Below are positions 1 to 8,445 of a stretch of DNA of 64,000 nt, in pieces. Numbering within the stretch: the stretch's first letter is position 1; every line of letters starts with the position of its first letter. Position numbers and translations under genes: made by a program. This DNA is from Vibrio sp. 99-8-1 (GTDB lineage Bacteria > Pseudomonadota > Gammaproteobacteria > Enterobacterales > Vibrionaceae): contig NZ_VTXE01000016.1 of NCBI RefSeq assembly GCF_013114595.1, positions 62,001 to 126,000 of the forward strand, in the 5' to 3' direction. Under the pieces are notes generated by a model, which made no database searches, was not told the origin of the DNA, and saw only the letters and a program-made list of their open reading frames with translations.

Positions 1-1
1 G

Positions 2-469
2 ACCAGTAGTTCAGGTACGTTGCCTGCGACAATCAAAGCTGCGCGTCAAGAGCTAGGTGTATCGAAAAGTGTTTCTAGCTTTGTATTGCCACTTGGAGCG
101 ACCATTAATATGGATGGCACCGCCTTGTATCAAGGTGTGTGTGCGCTGTTTATTGCTCAAGCCTTTGGCATTGATTTAGCAACGTCGGATTATGTCACTA
201 TTATCCTTACTGCGACGTTGGCGTCTGTGGGTACTGCGGGTGTTCCGGGAGCAGGTCTAATCATGCTTTCATTAGTACTGACTACCGTTGGCCTACCTAT
301 TGAAGGTTTGGCTATTGTTGCAGGTATTGACCGAGTTCTGGATATGGCACGCACAACCGTGAACGTATGTGGAGATATGATGGTTTCTGTTATGGTAGCG
401 AAAAGTGAAGGTGAGTTAGATACGTCTGTCTATAATGCTGACACTAATGCTGAAGTAGAAACAGCATAA
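2..469 (+). CDS. Dicarboxylate/amino acid:cation symporter (DAACS), C-terminal part
   Basis: This is the 3' end of a gene that begins before the window; the open frame is already reading at base 2. The visible residues TSSSGT and then [12 protein letters not shown] are the serine-rich hairpin and the conserved NMDGT ion-binding segment of the GltP/DctA/SstT sodium- or proton-coupled symporter family. Hydrophobic segments follow, and the tail holds the family's DRxxDMxRTxxNVxGD-type stretch ([16 protein letters not shown]). It should import C4-dicarboxylates, glutamate/aspartate or serine/threonine across the inner membrane; which one cannot be told from this fragment. A strong terminator follows at once. 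Confidence 0.93.
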   Translation, partial: TSSSGTLPATIKAARQELGVSKSVSSFVLPLGATINMDGTALYQGVCALFIAQAFGIDLATSDYVTIILTATLASVGTAGVPGAGLIMLSLVLTTVGLPIEGLAIVAGIDRVLDMARTTVNVCGDMMVSVMVAKSEGELDTSVYNADTNAEVETA

Positions 470-486
470 TACTCTAACTTATTATG

Positions 487-520
487 AAATCCACTGCTTA
501 TATAGCGGTGGATTTTTTTT
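487..520 (+). terminator. Rho-independent terminator of the symporter gene
   Basis: AAATCCAC-GCT pairs with AGC-GTGGATTT (one internal T/G wobble) around a short AT loop, followed by a run of eight T. It starts 18 bases after the symporter stop codon. Confidence 0.85.
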
Positions 521-571
521 ATCTGTAATAACTCGACGAATAGTAAAAAGTCTTTAAACTAAGAGATTTAC

Positions 572-646
572 ACTCAAGTGACCTCAAGATGCGCTCCCAA
601 GGGGCGAGTTTTATTGGCTGAACAAGCTCCTTGAGATTACTTGAGT
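572..646. repeat. 75-bp palindromic, REP/MITE-like element
   Basis: The ends are long imperfect inverted repeats: the left end reads ACTCAAGTGACCTCAAG and the right end is its complement with two mismatches (CTTGAGATTACTTGAGT). The core between them holds a further GC-rich part (GCGCTCCCAAGGGGCGAG). No gene is encoded. It resembles the short intergenic palindromic elements common in Vibrio genomes. I see one copy only, so repeat status is inferred from structure. Confidence 0.55.
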
Positions 647-690
647 ATATTGTTAAAACAACATAAGCAGACAGTGCAGTGGTTGATCTC

Positions 691-1557
691 ATGTTCATAG
701 GAATAGTGGCGAGTTTTATTGGTGCAACGCTGCAAGCTATTAATTATATTCTCACTCAAAATTGCCAGCAAAAGTATAATATTGATGGTGTAAAACTGCT
801 TGTGGCGACACATGCTGCAATGGGATTTTTTGCGCTTATTCCAGCCATTTTGTTTGATTATTGGCGATATATTCATCCTAGCCAGTATATTGATTTTATA
901 AAAATCAATCTGCCTTATCTAATTGCACAGTATCTACTTATTAGAGCGATCAAACTGAGTGATGCGTCGGTTGCCTCACCATTGTTGGCATTGAAGATAC
1001 CTGTGCTGGCGTTAATTTCTTGGCTAGTGTTGCAACAATCATTTTCTATACAGCAGTGGGGAGCAATAGCGATTATTGTTGCTATGGCTTGGCGATTCTC
1101 CACGATGTCTGGTGACATATCATTGAAGCCTCTGTTGCTCGTTTTTATCGCTTGTATTGGTTATAGCTGTTCAGATCTAGCGGTAACCGATTTCTCTCAT
1201 CGAGTACCTGGCTCATCTCCGATAGAAAAAGTGATGGTTACCATGACGATAAACTATCTGGTTGTTGGCGTATTAAGCCTGCCTCTGATGGTGACGAACA
1301 AAGTCAGCATAACAATGGTTTATCAGGCTAAATGGGTCGGTTTTGCTTGGTTCTCTGGTGTCATTTTGTTAGTGATTGGTTTTAACCTCAGTGGTGTTGT
1401 GTCCGGTAATATTGTTCAATCATTACGCGGGATAATTGGCATTGCATTGGCGTTTGTATTCTTTCGTCATCAAATTAACCAGCCTATGTCGCTATGGAAA
1501 AATAAGATGATCACCGCGTTGATAATGGTCGCAGCGATTGGACTTTTCTATATTTAA
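691..1557 (+). CDS. DMT-superfamily (EamA-like) permease
   Basis: The product of about 288 residues is almost entirely hydrophobic, with about ten predicted membrane helices in two similar halves, as in drug/metabolite transporters of the EamA class. It opens directly into a membrane helix (MFIGIVASFIGATLQAINY). The N-terminal half carries the usual conserved segment (LIRAIKLSDASVASPLLALK) before the fourth helix. Substrate unknown. I chose ATG 691; an in-frame GTG at 679 is the alternative, and neither has a clear Shine-Dalgarno sequence. It stands alone between a palindromic element and a terminator. Confidence 0.75.
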   Translation: MFIGIVASFIGATLQAINYILTQNCQQKYNIDGVKLLVATHAAMGFFALIPAILFDYWRYIHPSQYIDFIKINLPYLIAQYLLIRAIKLSDASVASPLLALKIPVLALISWLVLQQSFSIQQWGAIAIIVAMAWRFSTMSGDISLKPLLLVFIACIGYSCSDLAVTDFSHRVPGSSPIEKVMVTMTINYLVVGVLSLPLMVTNKVSITMVYQAKWVGFAWFSGVILLVIGFNLSGVVSGNIVQSLRGIIGIALAFVFFRHQINQPMSLWKNKMITALIMVAAIGLFYI

Positions 1558-1665
1558 AACAAGATGATAAAGGCACTTTAAACAGAACTCTCCCCCGAAC
1601 ATGAGATCGGTTTTGTCTTGAAATGTGCTTACATATGGAGGGTGAATGATGAAAACTTCAACGAA

Positions 1666-1694
1666 ACCCGGCAATCAATACCGGGTCTTTTTTT
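1666..1694 (+). terminator. Rho-independent terminator
   Basis: ACCCGG (1666-1671) pairs with CCGGGT (1681-1686) around a nine-base loop and is followed by CTTTTTTTT. It lies about 110 bases after the DMT permease stop and just beyond the 3' end of the convergent glycosyltransferase gene. Confidence 0.8.
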
Positions 1695-1731
1695 CATCGA
1701 CACAAACAGGCGATGACGCAGTACTTAAAAA

Positions 1732-3075
1732 TCAACAAGCCTTAAATATACCTTCTAGAACACGTTGCAATACTGGATAAGAGAACGAGTCTTCACCTAT
1801 CTGGTAATTGCGAGCCATTTTGTCGGCTCGGTCTTTAGCGTCAGTTAAGTAATGAATGGTTTGTTGAACCGCTTTGTCGTTGATTGAACGATCAATGTAC
1901 GCCAATCCGTTTGCATCAATTTGGTGTTTGTCACCTAGGTCAATAATATCAAACTGGCTCTGTTCTATGTCGGTTGCATAAACAGGATAACGGTAGACAA
2001 TCATAGGCAGTTTAGCGATGAGTCCTTCTAAGAACTGATTTCCCCAACCCTCCAATAGACTTGGGTAGGTGATCATATCTGCATGGGCATAAACGTCCCA
2101 AAGAGAGTAGATTTTACTATCTTGCTGAGATGAGCGTGAATGATCAACCACATCGTTGATAAACAGAAGCTCTACGTTTAGCGACTTAGCTTTGTCTATC
2201 AGTTTTTGTAAGTATGGCGCTTCTTCACTCATGCCTGCAAAAGTCAGGATTAAACGACTCTCTTCTGTGAATATCTGACCGTTATATAAGGTTTTTCCAA
2301 CCAATTCATCTCTACTTTTTTCCAGTGCAGCGATATGATCGATGGCGAGTTCTATTCCCTTTCTGGCAACAATTCGAGTTGCCTGAAGGAACATTACATC
2401 GTGAGGGCGAATGTTAAATCGAGAACGAAGATCTTGGTTGTACTCATCGATATGCCAGTCACTGTTGTGAAAATCGAATACATTTGGCACAACATTAGAC
2501 TCAATGCCTCGACGAGCTTTTAACTCTTTCTGAGCAATATGATTGATGACGCAATGCTGAATGCTGTCGTCCTTAGGAGGAAAGTAACAATCAAGTAGTT
2601 CGGTTATAGCAGGGCAGGTTGGATTGGAGTATTTTTCACGTTCCCAATGAAAATCGTGGTGATGGCAAATCGCTTTTATACCAGTGGATTTTACCGCTTG
2701 ATAGAGACCAATAGCGGCAGGCAGATGATAGCCGAGTGACCAAATATTGTTTGGAACAATAATATCAATATCCAGTTTAACTATCGCTTTAGCTATTTTG
2801 TCCTCAATACACTTTGCCTGTTTATGTATGCTGGCAATAAGCTCTGCATCATCAGTAAAGTCAGAGAGTTCTACATAGGCATTTTGAATGATTTGGTCAT
2901 TAAATGAGTCCAAGTAGTGCAACTCTTCTATGCATTCTGCCTGACAGTTTCCTTGGCTACCTGCTAGGTAATAGATGTTATGGCCAAGCGCTTGCAAAGC
3001 AGATTTCCATTTATCCATTTCCAGTGATACGCCATCGGTTTCCCCTACGCGGAAATGCGCGAGTAAGATGTTCAT
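1732..3075 (-). CDS. GT4-family glycosyltransferase
   Basis: A 447-residue retaining glycosyltransferase of the GT-B type. The N-terminus MNILLAHFRVGETDGVSLEMDKW is the acceptor-side Rossmann domain, and the C-terminal half has the GT4 donor signature, YPSLLEGWGNQFLEGLIAKLPMIVYRYP, with the E-x7-E pair that binds the nucleotide sugar. No signal peptide or membrane helix, so it should be cytosolic. The opening resembles mannosylglucosylglycerate-synthase-type enzymes, but I cannot assign donor or acceptor from sequence alone. It diverges from the GH13_18 phosphorylase and shares a promoter region with two LacI-type palindromes, which ties it to the same sugar or compatible-solute pathway. Confidence 0.82.
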   Translation of the reverse strand: MNILLAHFRVGETDGVSLEMDKWKSALQALGHNIYYLAGSQGNCQAECIEELHYLDSFNDQIIQNAYVELSDFTDDAELIASIHKQAKCIEDKIAKAIVKLDIDIIVPNNIWSLGYHLPAAIGLYQAVKSTGIKAICHHHDFHWEREKYSNPTCPAITELLDCYFPPKDDSIQHCVINHIAQKELKARRGIESNVVPNVFDFHNSDWHIDEYNQDLRSRFNIRPHDVMFLQATRIVARKGIELAIDHIAALEKSRDELVGKTLYNGQIFTEESRLILTFAGMSEEAPYLQKLIDKAKSLNVELLFINDVVDHSRSSQQDSKIYSLWDVYAHADMITYPSLLEGWGNQFLEGLIAKLPMIVYRYPVYATDIEQSQFDIIDLGDKHQIDANGLAYIDRSINDKAVQQTIHYLTDAKDRADKMARNYQIGEDSFSYPVLQRVLEGIFKAC

Positions 3076-3181
3076 TTTTTGTTCGCCCTATCATTGATTC
3101 ACAGTACTTATTAAGTGATGTGCATTTAACGATACTGTGCAGAGTTAGAAAGTGACTAACTTCACAGAAACAACACTGAGG

Positions 3182-3197
3182 CCAAAACCGGTTTTGG
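3182..3197. promoter_or_regulatory. LacI-type operator, copy 1
   Basis: Perfect 16-bp palindrome CCAAAACCGGTTTTGG with the central CG typical of LacI-family operators. It lies 107 bases upstream of the divergent glycosyltransferase start. The likely ligand is the LacI-type protein encoded at 11466-12473. Confidence 0.72.
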
Positions 3198-3314
3198 TTT
3201 ATTGCAAAATAAGTGACTCAGTTCAAAAAAATCTATTATTTTCCTGTCTATGATAGTTATATCGAATGTGAGTGTCGTTGTGAGAATGTATTTTCTCATT
3301 TTTTATAACTAGCA

Positions 3315-3330
3315 ACAAAACCGGTTTTGT
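3315..3330. promoter_or_regulatory. LacI-type operator, copy 2
   Basis: Perfect 16-bp palindrome ACAAAACCGGTTTTGT sharing the AAAACCGGTTTT core with copy 1. The centres are 133 bp apart, compatible with looping by a tetrameric repressor. It lies about 115 bases before the phosphorylase start, at the position of a promoter core: an AT-rich GATATAAAT stretch follows. Confidence 0.72.
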
Positions 3331-3396
3331 TTTTTTGATATAAATATCGATAAGTTGGTGAGTTAGGTGGTTTTTTATATTTTGGTAAGAGACGTT

Positions 3397-3428
3397 AGTT
3401 AACGTATAGACGAAAGTTAACGTATAGA
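3397..3428 (+). repeat. Tandem 14-bp direct repeat in the phosphorylase leader
   Basis: AGTTAACGTATAGA occurs twice (3397-3410 and 3415-3428) with an 18-bp period. The second copy ends 17 bases before the phosphorylase start codon, so the repeat is probably transcribed and lies next to the ribosome-binding site. Confidence 0.6.
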
Positions 3429-3445
3429 TACAGTGGAAAAAAGCG

Positions 3446-5137
3446 ATGAAGCTTAAAAGCGAAAATCTTAAAAATAATTTACAGCAAATTCTAGCTGGTG
3501 TGTATGCACCAGCAGAGCTGAATACCTTTTTGCCTGAGTTAATGAATAGAATTGAACAGTTTTCTGGGGTGAGTAAAAAAGAGAAATGGGTCGATCAGAA
3601 CGACATTATGTTGATTACATATGGCGACTCTATCCAGAAAAAAGGTGAAGCACCAATGCAGACCTTGCATCATTTCTTAAATAGAAATGCACAAGATGTT
3701 CTGTCAGCGGTTCATATTCTGCCTTGTTTCCCATATACCTCTGATGATGGTTTCTCTGTCGTTGATTACTGGAAAATCAATCCTGACTTAGGTGATTGGA
3801 GTGACGTAAAGTCACTCTCAGCGGATTTTGAGCTGATGTTTGATGGTGTTATTAACCATATTTCTCAGTCTAGCGATTGGTTCCAAGGCTATCTTGCAGG
3901 AGACGAAGCGTATAAAGATTTCTTTATTGAAGCGAATCCTGATAGAGATTTCAGCTCGGTTACCCGCCCAAGAGCGTTACCATTATTGACTGCATTTGAT
4001 ACAAGTAACGGTAAAAAGCATATCTGGACCACGTTTAGTGAAGACCAGATAGACTTGAATTTCCGCAGTACGGAAGTGTTTGCAAAAATCGTTGAGCTGC
4101 TGCTGTTTTATGCTGAGCAAGGTGCATCATTTATCCGACTTGATGCCATTGGTTTCATGTGGAAAGAGATGGATACATCATGCATCCATTTGCCTCAATG
4201 TCATGCTCTTGTTCAGGCCATGCGAGCTGTGATGGACGCTGTTGCACCACAGGTTAAATTAATTACCGAAACGAATGTGCCTCATGTGGACAATATTAGT
4301 TACTTTGGTAACGGCCAAAATGAAGCGCATCTGGTTTATCAATTCCCGCTTCCTCCACTGACACTGCACACTCTACAAACCGGTGACAGTAATAAAATTG
4401 TTGAGTGGATGGGCAGCTTAGAAGGGTGTTCAGATAAAACGACATTCTTTAACTTTCTTGCGTCTCATGATGGCATCGGTGTTCGTCCGGTAGAAGGTAT
4501 CTTATCAACTGAACAGGTTAATGATTTAAAAGATATCGTTCAGAAAAATGGTGGCCGAGTATCATTCAAAAATAATGGTGACGGCACTCAAAGCCCTTAT
4601 GAGCTGAATATCAACTATTACGATGCGATAAAAAATATTGATGCGGATGAATCTACCAATATTGACCGTTTCATGGCAGCGCAATCAATTCTCGTTTCTA
4701 TGGCAGGTGTACCGGGTATTTACGTTCACAGTTTATTGGGTTCAACCAATGACACTGAAGGGCTAGAAAGACTGGGATATAACCGTGCTATTAACCGTGA
4801 AAAACTGGATAGCGATATTGTGGAAAGCGAGCTGAATGACTCTGCTCACCGTCGCCACAAAATTCTTAATCGATTTAAGCATTTATTAACGGTTCGCAAA
4901 GGTGAGAAGTCATTTGCACCAAGTGCGTCACAGAGAATAGTTAAAACCAATTCTAAACTTATAACCATGATACGTGATGAACGTGTTGCTGTGGTTGTAA
5001 ATGTTAGCAACCAATCTGTAGAGCTTGATACACGTTGTTTATTAGATAACCTTAATAAGGATATTTTATCTGGTAACGCAGTCAAGACCACAGTAACCCT
5101 ACAGCCATATCAAGTGATGTGGTTGAAAAGTGAATAA
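3446..5137 (+). CDS. GH13 subfamily 18 sugar phosphorylase (sucrose/glucosylglycerate/glucosylglycerol type)
   Basis: The 563-residue (beta/alpha)8 enzyme has the clan GH-H catalytic set in order: nucleophile Asp233 in FIRLDAIGF, acid/base Glu275 in LITETN and the transition-state Asp342 in FLASHDGIG. The overall form, including PYTSDDGFSVVDY and the late MAGVPGIYVHSLLGSTND, is that of GH13_18 phosphorylases, which use inorganic phosphate to split a glucoside into glucose 1-phosphate and the aglycone. Sucrose, sucrose 6'-phosphate, glucosylglycerate and glucosylglycerol are known substrates in the family. The neighbouring ABC importer and GT4 favour a glycerate- or glycerol-linked solute, by inference. 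It is cytosolic and first in a collinear operon. Confidence 0.85.
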   Translation: MKLKSENLKNNLQQILAGVYAPAELNTFLPELMNRIEQFSGVSKKEKWVDQNDIMLITYGDSIQKKGEAPMQTLHHFLNRNAQDVLSAVHILPCFPYTSDDGFSVVDYWKINPDLGDWSDVKSLSADFELMFDGVINHISQSSDWFQGYLAGDEAYKDFFIEANPDRDFSSVTRPRALPLLTAFDTSNGKKHIWTTFSEDQIDLNFRSTEVFAKIVELLLFYAEQGASFIRLDAIGFMWKEMDTSCIHLPQCHALVQAMRAVMDAVAPQVKLITETNVPHVDNISYFGNGQNEAHLVYQFPLPPLTLHTLQTGDSNKIVEWMGSLEGCSDKTTFFNFLASHDGIGVRPVEGILSTEQVNDLKDIVQKNGGRVSFKNNGDGTQSPYELNINYYDAIKNIDADESTNIDRFMAAQSILVSMAGVPGIYVHSLLGSTNDTEGLERLGYNRAINREKLDSDIVESELNDSAHRRHKILNRFKHLLTVRKGEKSFAPSASQRIVKTNSKLITMIRDERVAVVVNVSNQSVELDTRCLLDNLNKDILSGNAVKTTVTLQPYQVMWLKSE

Positions 5138-5163
5138 CGAATCCTAAAGATAAGGATATAGTG

Positions 5164-6513
5164 ATGAAATTGAAAACTCTGACTCTTGGACTAGCAGCTG
5201 CAGGACTAACCATGTCTAGCCTTGCTCAAGCGACAACCATTGAATATTGGACTACCCAAACTCAATCAGACCGTATACAGACTATTGAAGTAATGGCTGA
5301 CGTGTTTGAAGCGTTAAATCCAGGAATAGATGTTGAAGTTGTAGCTGTAGATGAGAATGAAATACCGACTCAAATAGCGGCAGCGGCGGCATCGAACACT
5401 CTGCCAAATATCGTAGAAGTTGGGTCTAACTTATCGTTAGCCTTTGCCGACCAAGGCATTGTAAATGTTGATGCCAATACGGACGTTGTTAAATCTCTTG
5501 GTGAAGATCGTTTTTATCAAGGTGCGCTGAAGCTTATCCAAAACCCAGACACAGAAAAATATGTTGCTGTCCCTTATCGTGGTTGGGTTCAGGGTATTTG
5601 GTACCGAGCTGACTGGTTTGAAGAAGCCGGTCTTGAGCCACCAACAACATGGGAAAGTATTGAAAAAGCTGCAAAGCATTTTTACAAGCCGGAGCAAAAT
5701 CAATACGGTATTTTGATTGGTACTAAGTCAGACGCATACGCGGAGCAGGTTTATACTCAGTTTGCATTGTCGAATGATGCGGGTGAGTTCGATAAAGATG
5801 GTAATCTAATCTTTAACTCTGAAGCACAGGCAGAGACATTAGATTTCTACAAAACATTGGCTCAGTACAACCCTCCAGGTCCACAAACTTGGCGTGCACG
5901 TGACTACTACTTGCAGGGTAAATTGGCGATGTTCTTCTACTCTACCTATATTATGGATGACCTAGCGCTAGCAGAAGCTGCAGCAAGTTCATTGGGGACG
6001 GAGAACTTTAAAAACCTTAAAGGTGCTAAGTTTGATCCAAACTTATCTAAAAATACTCGTTTAGCAGCAACAATTACTAAGAAGTCACCTTCTACATTCG
6101 GTACTTTGGTTGGTTTCTCTGTGATGAACACTGGTGATCAAGCTGAAGTTGATGCAGCTAAAGCCTTCTTGGAATACATGAATGAACCTGATCAAGTTAT
6201 CGCTTACTCACACATGGCGCCTGGTGGACACCTACCAATGCTGCGTGATATCGCTGAAACAGATGAGTTCTTAGATGATCCAAAAGGTATCTTCAATCGC
6301 TATGGTAAGGAATCAATCAAAGAGATCGTTGGTGGTTTCGATACGATTAAAAACTTCTCTGTTGTTGATGGTAAAGCCTTCCCGAAATCGGGTGAGATTT
6401 TCTCTAAACAAGTTATCCCTCGTATGATTTATAGCGCTGTTATTGAAGACCAAAGCACTCAAAAATCACTAGAGTGGGCAGAAAAACAGATGCAAGAAAT
6501 TGTAGCTAAGTAA
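5164..6513 (+). CDS. Sugar ABC transporter, periplasmic substrate-binding protein
   Basis: A family 1 (MalE/UgpB-type) solute-binding protein of about 449 residues. MKLKTLTLGLAAAGLTMSSLAQA is a cleavable Sec signal peptide, followed directly by the first strand TIEYWTTQ. ATG 5164 is preferred over GTG 5161 because AAGGA at 5150-5154 is well spaced. It lies 26 bases after the phosphorylase and 94 bases before the first permease, and that gap holds stem-loops that would keep its transcript level above that of the membrane genes. It should deliver the glucoside that the phosphorylase degrades; the layout matches the E. coli ycjMNOP order. Confidence 0.9.
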   Translation: MKLKTLTLGLAAAGLTMSSLAQATTIEYWTTQTQSDRIQTIEVMADVFEALNPGIDVEVVAVDENEIPTQIAAAAASNTLPNIVEVGSNLSLAFADQGIVNVDANTDVVKSLGEDRFYQGALKLIQNPDTEKYVAVPYRGWVQGIWYRADWFEEAGLEPPTTWESIEKAAKHFYKPEQNQYGILIGTKSDAYAEQVYTQFALSNDAGEFDKDGNLIFNSEAQAETLDFYKTLAQYNPPGPQTWRARDYYLQGKLAMFFYSTYIMDDLALAEAAASSLGTENFKNLKGAKFDPNLSKNTRLAATITKKSPSTFGTLVGFSVMNTGDQAEVDAAKAFLEYMNEPDQVIAYSHMAPGGHLPMLRDIAETDEFLDDPKGIFNRYGKESIKEIVGGFDTIKNFSVVDGKAFPKSGEIFSKQVIPRMIYSAVIEDQSTQKSLEWAEKQMQEIVAK

Positions 6514-6526
6514 TATTGTTAATATC

Positions 6527-6595
6527 GCCGGCTATCGTTAGGTAAGTAACGCCTGCCGGCATTCACTTGAGGTTAGCTTTTAGCCTCACCTGAGA
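6527..6595 (+). other. Two intercistronic stem-loops after the binding-protein gene
   Basis: The first, at 6527-6560, pairs GCCGGC with GCCGGC and then CGTTA with TAACG. The second pairs GAGGTTA with TAGCCTC around a short loop near 6570-6587. Neither has a U tract, so they look like mRNA-stabilising or partial-termination structures between binding-protein and permease genes, as in malE-malF. Confidence 0.6.
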
Positions 6596-6607
6596 GGAAT
6601 TATTCTC

Positions 6608-7471
6608 ATGACTCCATTAGAGAGAGCAGAAGCGAGATTAGGTTGGAAATTAGTTTCTCCAACGATCATCTTTATCGCGCTTTTAATACTCTATCCTATT
6701 GTATTTAACGTCTATCTTAGTTTTTTTGATGTTAAGTTGAATGGTGATAAGTTATTTGTCGGACTTGATAACTATTCAAAATTGCTGTCTAACCCTGACT
6801 ATTATTCATCTATAGGCACGACAGTAATCTACCTGCTTGGTACTGTTGCCGGTACCACGTTACTTGGCCTTTTAGTGGCGCTATTAATGCGTGAACCGTT
6901 TAAAGGACGTGGCATTGTTAGTGCAGCGATACTCATGCCTTATTTTGCACCGGTTATTTCGGTGGTGTTTGGCTGGCAGTTCCTTTTTGACCCTGTTAAT
7001 GGCGTATTTAACTGGTTAATTGTTGATGTACTAAACCTAACAGCAGAGAGAACCAACTTAATAGGTGAGCCAGAGACTGCGGTTTGGGTAGTGATCATTT
7101 TTGATATCTGGAAACATTTCCCTATCGCTTATTTGCTAATTTTGTCTAAGTTGCAATCGATTCCAAAAGATCAATATGAAGCGGCAGCAATAGACGGGTA
7201 TGGGCCGGTTGGACGTTTTTTCCATGTGACGTTACCTGAGATCTATTTTGTTCTTGCAACGGTGATTATCTTGCGTCTGATTTGGAACTTGAACCGATTT
7301 GAGGATGTATATCTACTTGCGCCAAATGTAGAAACTTTACCGGTATTCACTTACTACCAAGCATTTACCGGAATCATTGATCAGGGCTTAGCTGCAGCAA
7401 CATCCGTTATTCAATTTGGATTCTTGTGTGTGCTCATCTGGTTCTATGTTAAGAAAATTTTGAAGTGGTAA
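6608..7471 (+). CDS. Sugar ABC transporter permease (MalF/UgpA type)
   Basis: This 287-residue inner-membrane protein has about six helices and the EAA loop that docks on the ATPase (EAAAIDGYGPVGRFFHVTLPEI). Its N-terminus starts with a helix after a short charged stretch (TPLERAEARLGWKLVSP). A ribosome site GAGAGGAAT precedes ATG 6608. The next permease begins six bases after its stop. Together with the 7478 gene it forms the pore of the glucoside importer. Confidence 0.9.
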   Translation: MTPLERAEARLGWKLVSPTIIFIALLILYPIVFNVYLSFFDVKLNGDKLFVGLDNYSKLLSNPDYYSSIGTTVIYLLGTVAGTTLLGLLVALLMREPFKGRGIVSAAILMPYFAPVISVVFGWQFLFDPVNGVFNWLIVDVLNLTAERTNLIGEPETAVWVVIIFDIWKHFPIAYLLILSKLQSIPKDQYEAAAIDGYGPVGRFFHVTLPEIYFVLATVIILRLIWNLNRFEDVYLLAPNVETLPVFTYYQAFTGIIDQGLAAATSVIQFGFLCVLIWFYVKKILKW

Positions 7472-7477
7472 GCAATT

Positions 7478-8440
7478 ATGTTAGGTAAACAAACTGTAAA
7501 AAGTCGAATTGGATTTTGGATGGCGATTCTGTTGCTAGTGAGCTTCTGCTTGCTGCCTTTCGCACAAATCTTATCGACATCATTGAAGCATCAATTTGAT
7601 TGGGGTAACCCATCATTGATTCCTCAGGTCGTTAACCTTGATGCCTATAAAGAGTTGTTGGGATTAAATGAAGTAAAAGAAGTAGAGCTGCCAGCAGCAG
7701 TTCAGAAGATTCTATCGAATCCAAAAATACCTCAAGATAAGAAAGACGCCATTGTTGCTAAATACAGTGGTGGTGCGGATGTCTTTCCTTTCGGACGGTA
7801 TATGCTAAATAGCTTTGTTATTTCCGCCGGGGCGGCAATTATTTCACTGGTCTTTGCTGTGATGGGGGCTTATTCAATCAGCCGTCTACGCTTTCAAGGA
7901 CAAGTTGTCGTGCAGCGTTCAGTGTTATTTGTCTACATGGTTGGTGGCGTTCTGCTGATGGTTCCTCTTTATCAGATGGCGGTAAATGTCGGATTAGCGA
8001 CCAGTATGTGGGGATCAATATTTAGCCTATTCGCTATTTATATTGTTCAAACGTTGCCAGTTGCACTTTATATGTTGGGTAACTACTTCCGAACGATTCC
8101 ATTTGCGCTTGAAGAGGCGGCAATGATGGATGGTTACTCACGCAGACAAGCAATATTGAAAGTAGTGATACCTTTGTCACTGCCTATGCTAGCAACAGTA
8201 TTTATGTACTGCTTTATTATCGGATGGAATGAGTATTTGTTTGCGTCTGTTTTCTTAAAACAATTTAAAGAATTCTACACTTTGCCTTTAGCTCTTCAGG
8301 AACTGTTTTTGTCGAAGAATGCTATTTGGGACCGCATTATGGCAGCGTCTATGCTGACTCTGGCTCCAATTATTGTGTGTTTCTTATTTGCTATGCGTCA
8401 TATGGACGGTGGCAAAACTGATGGCGGTGTAAAAGGTTAA
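7478..8440 (+). CDS. Sugar ABC transporter permease (MalG/UgpE type) with an extra periplasmic segment
   Basis: The second pore subunit has 320 residues against about 275-280 usual for this class. The EAA motif is seen as [25 protein letters not shown]. The extra length lies between the first helix and the second: after [10 protein letters not shown] comes a charged segment (residues about 65-100, including [20 protein letters not shown]) before the usual [12 protein letters not shown]. This predicts an enlarged periplasmic loop facing the binding protein. Tight operon spacing: six bases after the first permease and five before the ATPase. Confidence 0.9.
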   Translation: MLGKQTVKSRIGFWMAILLLVSFCLLPFAQILSTSLKHQFDWGNPSLIPQVVNLDAYKELLGLNEVKEVELPAAVQKILSNPKIPQDKKDAIVAKYSGGADVFPFGRYMLNSFVISAGAAIISLVFAVMGAYSISRLRFQGQVVVQRSVLFVYMVGGVLLMVPLYQMAVNVGLATSMWGSIFSLFAIYIVQTLPVALYMLGNYFRTIPFALEEAAMMDGYSRRQAILKVVIPLSLPMLATVFMYCFIIGWNEYLFASVFLKQFKEFYTLPLALQELFLSKNAIWDRIMAASMLTLAPIIVCFLFAMRHMDGGKTDGGVKG

Positions 8441-8445
8441 TTATT

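Noticed and set aside
1646-1783. Plus-strand ORF starting ATGATGAAAACT after a strong GGAGGG ribosome-like sequence
   Set aside because: Its codons run through a rho-independent terminator and then antisense to the 3' end of the glycosyltransferase gene; the composition is not protein-like.
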